DNA of 64,000 nt from Mycoplasmatota bacterium (GTDB lineage: Bacteria; Bacillota_I; Bacilli_A; RF39; UBA660), in assembly GCA_022771205.1 (NCBI GenBank), contig JALFCF010000003.1:126269-190268 (forward strand), read 5' to 3'. How positions within the stretch are numbered: the first letter of the stretch is position 1; each line of letters begins with the position of its first letter. Of this stretch, positions 24,153 to 34,395 are shown piece after piece. The notes beneath the pieces were generated by a model. It was given only the letters and a program-made list of their open reading frames with translations, ran no database searches and was not told the origin of the DNA. Position numbers and translations under genes: made by a program.

Positions 24153-24764
24153 ATGAATAATACAAAGTTCTATAGTGTAATAAGACCAATATTAAAAGGA
24201 TTATTTAGAGTTTTTTTTCACCCAAATATTAAAGGAATAGATAACTTACCAAAAGAAAAAAATTATGTACTAGCTGGAAATCATACAAAGTGGCTAGATC
24301 CATTAATGTTAATTGCTGTTGTACCAAAACAAGTACATTTTTTAGCAAAAGATTCTTTATTTAAAGGAGTTACAAAACCTTTTTTAAAAGGAGCTGCAGC
24401 AATACCAGTAAACCGCAAAATTCATGATCACCAAGCCTTAGACAGTGCAGTCAAAGCTTTAAATGAAGGCGATGTAATTGGAATTTTCCCAGAGGGAACA
24501 ATTAACCGAGAAAAGAAAACACCAACACTCCCATTCAAAATAGGAGCAGTAAAGATGGCTAATACCACATCACGCTTAATAGTTCCTTTTGTTATTACAG
24601 GAAAATATAAATTATTTTCTTCTAAAATAACAATTGAATTTCTAGCACCAAGAAAAATTTCTGACAATTTAGATAAAGAAAACCAAAAGTTAAGAGAAGA
24701 AATAGATAAAAAGTTGGAGGACTATTATGAATGTAATCAATCTAATAAAACAAAAGATGATTAA
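24153..24764 (+). CDS. PlsC-type 1-acylglycerol-3-phosphate acyltransferase
   Basis: The 203-aa protein has the acyltransferase HX4D motif (GNHTKWLDP, H44 and D49) and the glycerol-phosphate-binding FPEGTIN near 112. The N-terminus (IRPILKGLFRVFF) is a short interfacial membrane segment. It likely adds an acyl chain to lysophosphatidate or a similar acceptor. Its 3' end overlaps the acyl-ligase gene by 38 bp, and a second PlsC homologue follows that, so the trio forms one lipid operon. Confidence 0.85.
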   Translation: MNNTKFYSVIRPILKGLFRVFFHPNIKGIDNLPKEKNYVLAGNHTKWLDPLMLIAVVPKQVHFLAKDSLFKGVTKPFLKGAAAIPVNRKIHDHQALDSAVKALNEGDVIGIFPEGTINREKKTPTLPFKIGAVKMANTTSRLIVPFVITGKYKLFSSKITIEFLAPRKISDNLDKENQKLREEIDKKLEDYYECNQSNKTKDD

Positions 24765-26448
24765 AACACCATGGTCAAAATATTATAAAAAAGAGGAAAG
24801 AAAAATAAAAATAGAGGATATCTCAATCTATGAAATGTTAGAAAAAAGTAGTCAAGGAAGAGAAAAAAACATTGCTCTAAACTACTACGGAAAACAAATA
24901 AACTACAAAGAATTTCTTCATAGAATAAATCAAGCAGCTAACGCTTTTCGCAGCCAAGGAATAAGAAGAGGAGATGTTGTAACAATATGTATGCCAAATA
25001 CTCCAGAAGCATTAATTTCTTTTTATGCTGTTAATAAAATTGGAGCCATAGCCAATATGATACATCCATTATCTGGAGAAAAAGAGATTAAAGAATATTT
25101 AAATTCAACTCATAGTGTTATGTTGATTATGATAGATATTTGTTATGAAAAAGTAAAAAATATAATAAAAGAAACAGATGTATATAAAACTATAGTAATA
25201 TCAGCAAGTGATTCTATGAACTTCTTATTAGCTTTTGGATATCAAATAACTCAAGGGTATAAAATTCAAAAACCAAAAAGAAGTGAAGAATATGTATATT
25301 GGAAAGACTTTATTAGAAAAGGATTAAATTATCACGCTAAAGAAGATTATCATACAACTAAAGATACACCAGCAGTAATACTACACAGTGGTGGAACAAC
25401 AGGAAGTCCCAAAGGTATTATCCTAACAAATGGTAATTTTAACGCACTAACAGAACAAGCAAAGATTGCTTTTAAAGAAGTAAAACCAGGAGAAAAGGTT
25501 CTGTCAATCATGCCAATCTTCCACGGATTTGGGCTAGGAGTATCAATTAATGCTCCTCTTGATTTAGGCTGTGAAGTTATATTAATACCACAATTTAATG
25601 CTAAAAAGTTTGATAAATTAATTGAAAAATATAAGCCAAATGTCTTGTTTGGAGTACCAACTTTATTTGAAGCTTTAATTAATACAAAAAATGAGCGACT
25701 AAATTTAAGTATGGTCAAATATATAATCAGCGGTGGAGATAGTCTATCACCATCTCTGGAAAGAAGAATAAATGTTTATCTATCTAATCACGGAGCTAGT
25801 ATTACAATTTCTCAAGGCTACGGCATGACAGAAGCCCTAGCTGCTGTTGCCTTATCATTTGGAAAAGCAAATAAATCTGGAAGTATCGGAATTCCTTTAC
25901 CTGGAAATTATATGAAAATTGTAAAACCCGGAACTCAAGATGAAGTTCCATATGGAGAAGATGGAGAGATTTGTATTAGTGGACCTACTGTAATGGTAGG
26001 ATACTTAGATAATGAAAAAGAAACAAACGAAATGTTACAAATTCACAAAGATGGTATGATTTGGTTACATACTGGAGATATGGGTATGATGGATGAAGAC
26101 GGAGTAATCTATTATAAACAAAGATTAAAAAGAATGATTATTTCAAGTGGCTACAATGTTTACCCTGCTTATGTAGAACAAGTAATAGAAGAACATCCAG
26201 CAGTACTAAAATGTACAGTTGTTGGAATACCACATCCATACAAAATAGAAGTACCAAAAGCCTTTATAGTATTAAAAAATGGATATAATCCATTAACCGT
26301 AAAGAAAAGTATTAAAGATCACTGTAAAAAGAATTTAGCTAAATATGCTATACCAGCAGACTTTGAATATCGTAAAAGTTTACCAAAAACTTTAATTGGA
26401 AAAGTTGATTTTAAAAAACTACAAGAAGAAAGTAGAGAACAAAAATGA
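24727..26448 (+). CDS. Acyl-adenylate-forming ligase (acyl-CoA/acyl-ACP synthetase family)
   Basis: The 573-aa protein has the AMP-binding domain motifs VILHSGGTTGSPKGIILTNG (P-loop, about 217-235), QGYGMTEA and HTGDMGMMDEDG, and the C-terminal domain with RLKRMIISSGYNVYP and a catalytic Lys in KTLIGKVDF. It activates a carboxylic acid as acyl-AMP. Flanking PlsC genes suggest the acyl group goes to a phospholipid. GGAGG 7 bases before this ATG, inside the preceding gene, supports the overlapping start. A paralogue with the same downstream partner is at 48092-49825. Confidence 0.88.
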   Translation: MNVINLIKQKMIKTPWSKYYKKEERKIKIEDISIYEMLEKSSQGREKNIALNYYGKQINYKEFLHRINQAANAFRSQGIRRGDVVTICMPNTPEALISFYAVNKIGAIANMIHPLSGEKEIKEYLNSTHSVMLIMIDICYEKVKNIIKETDVYKTIVISASDSMNFLLAFGYQITQGYKIQKPKRSEEYVYWKDFIRKGLNYHAKEDYHTTKDTPAVILHSGGTTGSPKGIILTNGNFNALTEQAKIAFKEVKPGEKVLSIMPIFHGFGLGVSINAPLDLGCEVILIPQFNAKKFDKLIEKYKPNVLFGVPTLFEALINTKNERLNLSMVKYIISGGDSLSPSLERRINVYLSNHGASITISQGYGMTEALAAVALSFGKANKSGSIGIPLPGNYMKIVKPGTQDEVPYGEDGEICISGPTVMVGYLDNEKETNEMLQIHKDGMIWLHTGDMGMMDEDGVIYYKQRLKRMIISSGYNVYPAYVEQVIEEHPAVLKCTVVGIPHPYKIEVPKAFIVLKNGYNPLTVKKSIKDHCKKNLAKYAIPADFEYRKSLPKTLIGKVDFKKLQEESREQK

Positions 26449-27050
26449 AAACAAAAGTAAAAGAAAAAATGTTGCCTTACAAAATATTAAAACCAATTTT
26501 AGGTCCAATCTTTAGATTATATTACAACCCTAAAATAATAGGCAAAGAAAACATTCCCAAAGATGGTCCAATCTTAATTGTAGGAAATCACAAGCATTTA
26601 TACGATCAATGTCTAGCAATACTTGCAACTAAAAGACCAATTCATTATATGGCAAAAAAAGAATATTTTGATGGAAAAATGGCATGGTTTTTCAAAATGG
26701 CTGGCTGCATTCCAGTGGATAGAAGCAAAAAAGATGAAAACGCAACAAAAAAAGCTCTAGAAGTTCTAAATAATGGTTTTGCCTTAGGACTATTTCCGGA
26801 AGGTACAAGAAACAAAACTAAAGAATTTTTATTGCCATTTAAATTTGGAACGGTGTCAATGGCTAAGAAAACTAATGCTACCATCGTACCATTTGGATTA
26901 ACTGGAGACTATAAATTCAGAAGTAAAAATTTAACAATTCGTTTCGGAAAACCATATAAAATTACAGAAGACTTAGAAACTGAAAATAAGAAGTTAGAAC
27001 AAAAAGTTGCTGAATTAATGAAAGAAAGCTTAAAAAACAGTGGTAAATAG
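26445..27050 (+). CDS. PlsC-type acyltransferase
   Basis: The 201-aa protein carries GNHKHLYDQ (H49, D54) and FPEGTRNKTK, with a conserved GTVSMAKKTNATIVPFG segment. It overlaps the ligase stop (ATGA) and is closely similar to the product of 49822-50406, which also follows an acyl ligase. The N-terminal PYKILKPILGPIFRLYY is a probable membrane-binding helix. It probably acts with the ligase in acyl transfer. Confidence 0.87.
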   Translation: MKTKVKEKMLPYKILKPILGPIFRLYYNPKIIGKENIPKDGPILIVGNHKHLYDQCLAILATKRPIHYMAKKEYFDGKMAWFFKMAGCIPVDRSKKDENATKKALEVLNNGFALGLFPEGTRNKTKEFLLPFKFGTVSMAKKTNATIVPFGLTGDYKFRSKNLTIRFGKPYKITEDLETENKKLEQKVAELMKESLKNSGK

Positions 27051-27058
27051 TGTCAAAT

Positions 27059-27091
27059 AAAGAAAGTTCCAACGATAGGAGCTTTCTTTTT
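27059..27091 (+). terminator. Terminator after the lipid operon
   Basis: AAGAAAGTTCC pairs with GGAGCTTTCTT (one T-G pair) around AACGATA, followed by TT. Confidence 0.82.
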
Positions 27092-27116
27092 ATGTTATTA
27101 TGAAAATGGTGATAGT

Positions 27117-27968
27117 ATGGACAAGAAAAATATAATAGATGATTTTGGACAAGAAGATACTTATAAATTATATAGGACTGTATATGAAATTATTCATCCA
27201 ACCATATCAAAGAAAAATATATCAAACTATAAAATAATCCTGCAAGAAGACTTAATACCTTTAAGAGTATTTTACCCTAAAAAGATTTCTAAGTTAGAAA
27301 AAGCTATCATATATATTCCAGGAAGAGCTTGGGTAGTAAGCGGAATTAAAAGCTATAGTGATGTTTGTCAAGACTTGGTGAAAGAATTAGATACCATTGT
27401 TATTGCCCTAGATTACGAGTTAAAAAATAAAGGCTATATGAAAATTGTACAAGATGGTTATGAAACAATTAAATATTTAGTAGATGGATTAAAAAGAGTA
27501 GGAATTGAACAAGAAAAAATAACAGTTATAGGTGATTCTACAGGAGCCAGCATTTTAGCTAATATTGCAATGATGGAAGAAAATCACATACCAAAACAAA
27601 TATTACTATATCCAGCTCTTGATTTAACATTCCAAGAAAATAATCCATCCCTTGAGCAAAACAATAAACTTGACTTATTAACACTACCACACTTAAAAAC
27701 ATTTGCGAAAAAATATATAAATGAAGATTATTCATCTCCATTAAATAGTAAAGATCACAAAACATGGCCTAATACATTAATCGTTACAGGTGACCTAGAT
27801 CCAGTACGTGATGAAGGGATAAGGTTAGTAGCCATGTTAAAAGCAGAAAAAAAGAAAGCAAAAGAAATAAACCTAAAATTTGCAACTCATGGATTTTTAA
27901 ATAATAAAGATGAAGAAACAATAGAAGAATGTATTAAAGAAATTCATAAATTTATCACAAAAAAGTAA
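27117..27968 (+). CDS. Alpha/beta-hydrolase, esterase/lipase class
   Basis: The 283-aa protein has the nucleophile elbow GDSTGAS (S141), an acidic residue in TGDLDPVRDEG and a His in ATHGF, giving a full Ser-Asp-His triad. The usual HGGG oxyanion segment is replaced by IYIPGRAWVVSG. No signal peptide is visible. It lies between two terminated units and has its own AAATGGTGAT ribosome site. The substrate is not predictable; an acyl ester is likely. Confidence 0.82.
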   Translation: MDKKNIIDDFGQEDTYKLYRTVYEIIHPTISKKNISNYKIILQEDLIPLRVFYPKKISKLEKAIIYIPGRAWVVSGIKSYSDVCQDLVKELDTIVIALDYELKNKGYMKIVQDGYETIKYLVDGLKRVGIEQEKITVIGDSTGASILANIAMMEENHIPKQILLYPALDLTFQENNPSLEQNNKLDLLTLPHLKTFAKKYINEDYSSPLNSKDHKTWPNTLIVTGDLDPVRDEGIRLVAMLKAEKKKAKEINLKFATHGFLNNKDEETIEECIKEIHKFITKK

Positions 27969-27999
27969 AGAAAATATGTTATAATAAGAAGGTGTAAAA

Positions 28000-28542
28000 A
28001 TGGAAAGAAAAAGAACAAAAAAAGACATTGTTAGAATGTTACTTAGAAATAATGAATTAGAAGAACAAGACGAAGAAGAACTACTAAATTTATTGATTGA
28101 TCAGCCAATCGCAATAGATGTAGATAAACAAGAAGAAGCAAAAATGACCAAAGGTGATAGATTTGCTGACAAATTAAGTGAAATTGCAGGAAGCTGGACA
28201 TTTATATTTTTATTTATTGCATTTTTACTAGGATGGATTATTTTAAACACTGTTGTATTAGTAGAAGGAGAAGCCATTGATCCATATCCATTTATTTTAT
28301 TAAATCTTGTTTTATCATGTGTTGCAGCACTACAAGCGCCAATTATTATGATGAGTCAAAATCGTCAAGCAGAAAAAGATAGCTTACGTAACCAAAATGA
28401 CTACAGAACAGATTTAAAAAGCGAACTTATTCTTGAATCTTTACACGACCAAATGAATTTAATTCTTAAAAATCAACGTCAAATACTAAAACACATAAAA
28501 GAACAAGAGGAGAAAAAAGATGACTCTAAAAAAAATAGCTAA
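28000..28542 (+). CDS. DUF1003 membrane protein
   Basis: The 180-aa protein is a textbook DUF1003 member: ADKLSEIAGSWTFIFLF (first helix), GWIILNTVVL, the loop IDPYPFILLNLVLSCVAALQAP (second helix) and IIMMSQNRQAEKD, followed by a cytosolic coiled coil (140-175). The function of the family is unknown. A TATAAT and an AAGGTG lie directly upstream. Its 3' end overlaps the lipoprotein gene by 23 bp. Confidence 0.9.
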   Translation: MERKRTKKDIVRMLLRNNELEEQDEEELLNLLIDQPIAIDVDKQEEAKMTKGDRFADKLSEIAGSWTFIFLFIAFLLGWIILNTVVLVEGEAIDPYPFILLNLVLSCVAALQAPIIMMSQNRQAEKDSLRNQNDYRTDLKSELILESLHDQMNLILKNQRQILKHIKEQEEKKDDSKKNS

Positions 28543-29092
28543 ATTCATGATATTGGTTGTAATCGGAATTAGCTTAGTTGGTTGTAGTGATAAGAAGAAT
28601 ACAACTACAACTCAAAATAATGAGACAACCAATTCCTCAATTGATACTGCTTCCTATGACAGAGGATATTTAGTAATCCCTGAAGAAGAAGTAAAAGATA
28701 TGGAGAAAATGACTTGTACTAGACAAGGAAATGGTGAAGATGACTCAAAAGTAAAATTAAACTATACTCTATATTACAAAGGAGAATATCTACAGATTCT
28801 TCACTCAATAGAACAAGTAATTTCAAAAGACCAAGATATTCTAGACGAGTATCAACTTGCATATATTAATATATATAAAAATTATGAAAATCTAGAATAT
28901 TATGAAACAAGCGTAGTACGCGAAGAAGATAGTATCACAAATGATACAGTCATTAACTACAGCAAACTAGATACAGATAAGCTCCTTGAGATAGAAGGAG
29001 AAGAAGATAACATTATTAAAGATGGTAAAGTAAAACTAGACGACTGGTTAGAGTTTGCAGAAAAATTTGGAACAACATGTGATAAAAACTAG
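28520..29092 (+). CDS. Predicted lipoprotein, 190 aa
   Basis: A signal peptide with lipobox ends at C22 (ISLVGC), followed by a Thr/Asn-rich linker and a ~150-residue domain with TCTRQGNGEDDSKVKLNYTLYYKG near its start; this TC..xxx pattern is frequent in small Bacillota lipoproteins of unknown function. Ribosome site GAGGAG lies in the preceding gene. It is co-transcribed with the DUF1003 gene and ends at a terminator that overlaps its stop. Confidence 0.8.
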   Translation: MTLKKIAKFMILVVIGISLVGCSDKKNTTTTQNNETTNSSIDTASYDRGYLVIPEEEVKDMEKMTCTRQGNGEDDSKVKLNYTLYYKGEYLQILHSIEQVISKDQDILDEYQLAYINIYKNYENLEYYETSVVREEDSITNDTVINYSKLDTDKLLEIEGEEDNIIKDGKVKLDDWLEFAEKFGTTCDKN

Positions 29093-29106
29093 AATGCTAG
29101 TTTTTT
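29085..29106 (+). terminator. Rho-independent terminator
   Basis: AAAACTAG (29085-29092) pairs with CTAGTTTT (29097-29104) around AATG, followed by TT; the stem includes the lipoprotein stop codon. Confidence 0.8.
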
Positions 29107-29155
29107 ATTGACCTATAAACAATATTATAATTATGAATACTACAGGAGGGATACT

Positions 29156-30052
29156 ATGAAATATAAAGAAATAATTATAGATATAATGAGATTAATATAT
29201 AATAATGATAATAGTAATAAAGAAGAAATAATTAAACAATTACAAAGAGATCTACCAGATGAAATAAGAAAAGAAGATCAAAAAAAACTAATCAAAGAAT
29301 TAGAAAGAGAAGTAAAAGAATATGTTGCAAATGCCAGTGACTATAGGACTATGGGTATAAATTCAAGAATAAAATATCAAACAAATTTGCCAAAATCTAT
29401 TTCTTATAGTGTTTTTACTAGCCTAAATGGCATAATTGATACGCGAGATGAATTATTACAAGACATAGTTAGAAAAATGCAAGCAGCAGCGGTTCAAAAA
29501 GAGTTAGATTTAATAAAAGTAATACGACATAACTACACAAAAAGTTACCCAATACCACACGAATTTACCAGTACTATGTTTCAACAAGAACTATTTTTAA
29601 CAGGTTTAAAAGAGAGAATAAAAATATTAGATAGACTAGAAAAATCAAATATAGTAGCAGTCAACACTAAAAGGAAAATATCCTTTTCTCCAAAATCAAA
29701 AAGGCAAATACTAAAAACAGAAAAAGCAAGAAATGAGTATCTAACCGCTCAACTAGCATATCAAACAATCTGGACTACATATAATGAAGCAATGTTACAA
29801 AATGAATTGATGTATGCTAAAGGAATGCCTGCACAAGTACCGCAGGAGGAAATAGTAAGACTTCAATATGAAACTGCTTATTCAAGATTAGAAGTAGAAA
29901 AACAAAGTATTAGTTTACAGTATATAACTGGCGATATAACAAGACAAGATTACATAGAACAAACCAGAAAAGCAAATCAAAAGCAACAAGAACTAAATGT
30001 TGGTTATAATAATAAACACTTAGCAAAACAAAATAATAAAAAGCAAGTATAA
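29156..30052 (+). CDS. Hypothetical helical protein, 298 aa
   Basis: I do not recognise this protein. ATG 29156 is preferred over the TTG at 29108 because AGGAGGG lies 5-6 bases before it. It is almost entirely helical and charged, with a KKEEIIKQLQRDLPDEIRKED start and long heptad-like stretches (about 180-290) such as EEIVRLQYETAYSRLEVEKQ. No signal peptide or membrane segment is seen. It is the last chromosomal gene before the tRNA pair and the mobile elements. Confidence 0.7.
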   Translation: MKYKEIIIDIMRLIYNNDNSNKEEIIKQLQRDLPDEIRKEDQKKLIKELEREVKEYVANASDYRTMGINSRIKYQTNLPKSISYSVFTSLNGIIDTRDELLQDIVRKMQAAAVQKELDLIKVIRHNYTKSYPIPHEFTSTMFQQELFLTGLKERIKILDRLEKSNIVAVNTKRKISFSPKSKRQILKTEKARNEYLTAQLAYQTIWTTYNEAMLQNELMYAKGMPAQVPQEEIVRLQYETAYSRLEVEKQSISLQYITGDITRQDYIEQTRKANQKQQELNVGYNNKHLAKQNNKKQV

Positions 30053-30109
30053 TTCTTGTTTTTTATTATATTGCTAAACAGAAAAAAACAATATATAATA
30101 AAAATAGTT

Positions 30110-30184
30110 GTTCGAGTAGTTTAATGGATAAAATTTCTCCCTCCGACGGAGACGATATGGGTTCGATTCCCATCTTGAACACCA
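30110..30184 (+). tRNA. tRNA-Arg (anticodon CCG)
   Basis: Cloverleaf: acceptor GTTCGAG/CTTGAAC, D-arm GTTT/AAAT, anticodon stem TCTCC/GGAGA with loop CTCCGAC, T-stem ATGGG/CCCAT with loop TTCGATT, discriminator A and an encoded CCA. It reads CGG codons, which are rare here. Confidence 0.95.
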
Positions 30185-30227
30185 TCTATATTGAATGCAT
30201 AAAATATATATGATAAAATAAATACAT

Positions 30228-30301
30228 GCCGATATAGTTTAGTGGTAAAACAGATCCTTGGTAAGGATCAGCGGACAGTTCAATTCTGTCTTTCGGCACC
30301 A
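30228..30301 (+). tRNA. tRNA-Thr (anticodon GGT), likely attachment site
   Basis: Acceptor GCCGATA/TTTCGGC with a T6-T67 mismatch, D-arm GTTT/AAAC, anticodon stem GATCC/GGATC with loop TTGGTAA, T-arm GACAG/CTGTC with loop TTCAATT, encoded CCA. The mobile element array begins directly after the CCA, and GCACCA is repeated at the two other element junctions (38785-38790 and 44733-44738). Confidence 0.9.
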
Positions 30302-30378
30302 TAGGGAAATCCGCTCGAACTTTTTATAAGTTGCGAGAATAAATAGACAATCAATTCTAAATTAGGATTGATTTTTTT
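30302..30378 (+). promoter_or_regulatory. Element 1 leader with conserved hairpin and terminator
   Basis: After GCACCA come AGGGAAATCC, a hairpin CTCGAACTT/AAGTTGCGAG (30314-30337) and a 10-bp terminator stem AATCAATTCT/AGGATTGATT (30349-30373) with a T tract, then the 90-aa gene. The same order and near-equal spacing occur at 38785 and 44733 with changed bases. It may be an attenuator RNA or part of the recombination site. Confidence 0.6.
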
Positions 30379-30419
30379 CTTGTTTAGAAAAAAGTCTTTC
30401 AAAGAAAGGATTGATTAAA

Positions 30420-30692
30420 ATGGTAAATGTTATCAAACAAGAAGTTAGAATGGAAGAATCATTAAGAAAGAGATTAGAATTTATTTGTGAGTTTTGTAGA
30501 GTTAAACCAATTATTATTAATGGTAATTTAAGAACGATAGTTAAAACAAATCTTACTTATCTAGAACCACATAGAATAATAATTAATGATATAACATTTC
30601 TAGCTTTTAATTATTCTAATGAAATATTTATTGAAAACTTAAATAATAAGATTAAATTATCTGAATTAGAAAAATATTTAAAACATAACTAA
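30420..30692 (+). CDS. Element-conserved small protein, 90 aa
   Basis: I do not recognise the family, but a homologue with the same start (MVN.I...) lies in element 2 at 38899 and a broken copy at 44840, so it belongs to the element core. Conserved parts are EFICEFCRVKPIIINGN, with a Cys-x-x-Cys, LEPHRIIINDITFLAFNYSNEIFIEN and LSELEKYLK. The CxxC pair and small size would fit a Zn-dependent DNA-binding or control factor such as an excisionase-like protein, but this is inference. ATG 30420 is chosen over TTG 30411 because it aligns with the element 2 start. Confidence 0.7.
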   Translation: MVNVIKQEVRMEESLRKRLEFICEFCRVKPIIINGNLRTIVKTNLTYLEPHRIIINDITFLAFNYSNEIFIENLNNKIKLSELEKYLKHN

Positions 30693-30798
30693 TATCTATA
30701 CCCTAATTAGGTAATTGACAAAATGAACTTTTAAGTATATTATATAAAACCAATAAATGACAAGCAGTATCCGTCTTTTATTAAAAAGGAGGTACACT

Positions 30799-30870
30799 AT
30801 GGTCAAAAACACAATTAATAAAAAATATAATATTAAATTAAGTGGAGTCAAAGGTATTAGTTTGAACTAG
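30799..30870 (+). CDS. Leader peptide before recombinase 1, 23 aa
   Basis: A very strong AAAGGAGGT site starts a 23-codon frame (MVKNTINKKYNIKLSGVKG...) that ends inside the loop of the terminator hairpin 30844-30890. Its translation would open or mask that hairpin, so it is a candidate control peptide for the recombinase gene. A TTGACA at 30716-30721 may be its promoter. Confidence 0.5.
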   Translation: MVKNTINKKYNIKLSGVKGISLN

Positions 30871-30890
30871 TATTTTTGACTCCCTTTTTT
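30844..30890 (+). terminator. Leader terminator before recombinase 1
   Basis: GGAGTCAAA (30844-30852) pairs with TTTGACTCC (30875-30883), with an inner TAGT/ACTA stem and six T after. The recombinase start lies 24 bases downstream, so it works as an attenuator. Confidence 0.78.
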
Positions 30891-30907
30891 GTAGGAAAAG
30901 GAGTTGA

Positions 30908-32767
<1,860 letters not shown>

Positions 32768-33014
32768 AATGCGTGGCACGTTTTGTTTACGCAGTAAATG
32801 AAAGTGGCGATAGCAATTTAAAAAATAATACTTTATGTAGTTTTAACCACTACGAAGTTTATAGTTATTACGAAATAAAGTAAACGGATTCTAAGGTGTT
32901 AAACCTTAGCCCACTGGATATTTTGTATGGAACGTACAAAATTCCTAGGGGGTTAGAAATTTTGGATGACCAAAATGACCACTTGAGTGGTCACTTCTAG
33001 AAAGGAGAAAAACT
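32768..33014 (+). other. Candidate origin of transfer (oriT) of element 1
   Basis: The gap between recombinase and relaxase holds CTAAGGT/ACCTTAG (32891-32909) and a larger hairpin closed by CCC/GGG with GGATATTTTGTA pairing TACAAAATTCC (32910-32952), then GGGGGTTAGAAATTTTG. The same two hairpins in the same order, with different but paired bases, precede the relaxase of element 2. MobV relaxases usually nick just upstream of their own gene. Confidence 0.6.
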
Positions 33015-34364
33015 ATGCCAGAACTTGCTTATTCATTACATTTAGGTAGTGATAAAAATAAGAAAAATATATCAAGAAAAAATGGTAAAAATAATTTAAG
33101 TGGAACAACTTCTTTACCAAATAATGCTATCCAAAATGTTAGACAATTATCAAAAGTAGATAAACATAATTATAGAAAATATGATAATGAGCAAGAACTA
33201 ATAGAAATAGTAAGGGGAACTTCTTCTCCACTTGATGATGTAAAAGAATTATATTTAAGTGAGTTTGAAGAAGCAAGATTGGAATATAATTCTAAACAAT
33301 CTAGACCTAGTAGAATGATAGATAATTATTTTGAAAATGTATCTAATAATGAGAAAAAAGATTTAGTATGTGAAATAATACTTGAACTTGGAGATAAAGA
33401 ATACTGGGATACCAAAGATGAAAATTTTAAAAAGAAAATGTCAGAAGTCTATAAAAGACAGGTTGATGATTTAGAATTATTAGTTCCTAATTTTAAAGTA
33501 GCTAGTGCTATTATTCATTATGATGAAACAAGTCCACACTTGCATATTGTTGGAGTTCCGATTAAATATAAGAATAAAAATGGTATGGAAAAACAAGTTG
33601 GTAAATCAGATGTATTTACCAAAGAATCTTTAATAAGATTACAAGATAAAATGAGAACTTTATGCATTGAAGAATTTAATCAAGTATATAGTTTAGAATC
33701 TACTTTAAAACAAAAGCAGAAAGGTAGAAATAGAGATATTCATGTATCCGATATGGATAACTATATTGAAATGAAAAAGCAAATTGAAAAGAATACCGAA
33801 AATTTAAAACAAGCAAATAAAAAATCTTTAGAGTTAAAACAAAACTCAAAAGATATAAAAGACAAAATTGATAAATTAAAAGTATCTAAGTTAAATAAAG
33901 ATAATTATATTTTATCAAAAGAAGATAAAGATTCTTTTATCGACTTTATCGAACAAGTAGATAATACTAGTAAAGAATATGATAAGATACAAACTTTGTC
34001 TAATACTTTAGTTAATGCTAATGAACAATTAAAAGATAAGAATAATAAAATTAAAACTCTTACTGAAAATAACGAAGCACTTAATTTAAGAGTTAAGACT
34101 TTAAATAATACGATTAAAGAGAAAGACAATGAAATATCTTTTTTAAAATCTAAAATTCACGATTTAAAAAACACTCTTGAATATTAGAAAGATAAGTTTG
34201 AAAAACTAATATCTTTCCTACATGATAAACTTCATAGTTGGTATGATAAAGATGATAAATATATTGATGTTGTTAATGAAATGTATGATGATAATGTATT
34301 AGATGATGACGACATTGAAGAATTAGATTTAAGTAAAGAAAAAGAAGATGAAATAGAACGTTAA
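33015..34364 (+). pseudogene. MobV/Pre-type relaxase with premature stop
   Basis: The frame encodes a Mob_Pre-type relaxase: HNYRKY near the N-terminus and the metal-binding HxDExSPHLH motif (H168, D170, E171, H175, H177), followed by a long coiled coil. TAG at 34185-34187 stops it after 390 residues, but the same frame continues for 58 codons (KDKFEKLISFLHDKLHSWY ... IER) that align with the C-terminus of the element 2 relaxase, where the corresponding codon is TGG (Trp). A single TGG to TAG change explains it. The catalytic domain is whole, so a shortened protein might keep activity. Confidence 0.8.
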
Positions 34365-34395
34365 TATCAAAATAATGGTATAATATATAAGAAAT

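Noticed and set aside
25350..25718. Minus-strand 122-codon ORF inside the acyl ligase.
   Set aside because: It is antisense to conserved ligase motifs and has no start signal; the plus-strand gene explains the sequence.
29108..29155. Upstream TTG as the start of the 298-aa helical protein.
   Set aside because: The AGGAGGG site is placed for ATG 29156, and the TTG lies next to the preceding terminator without a ribosome site.
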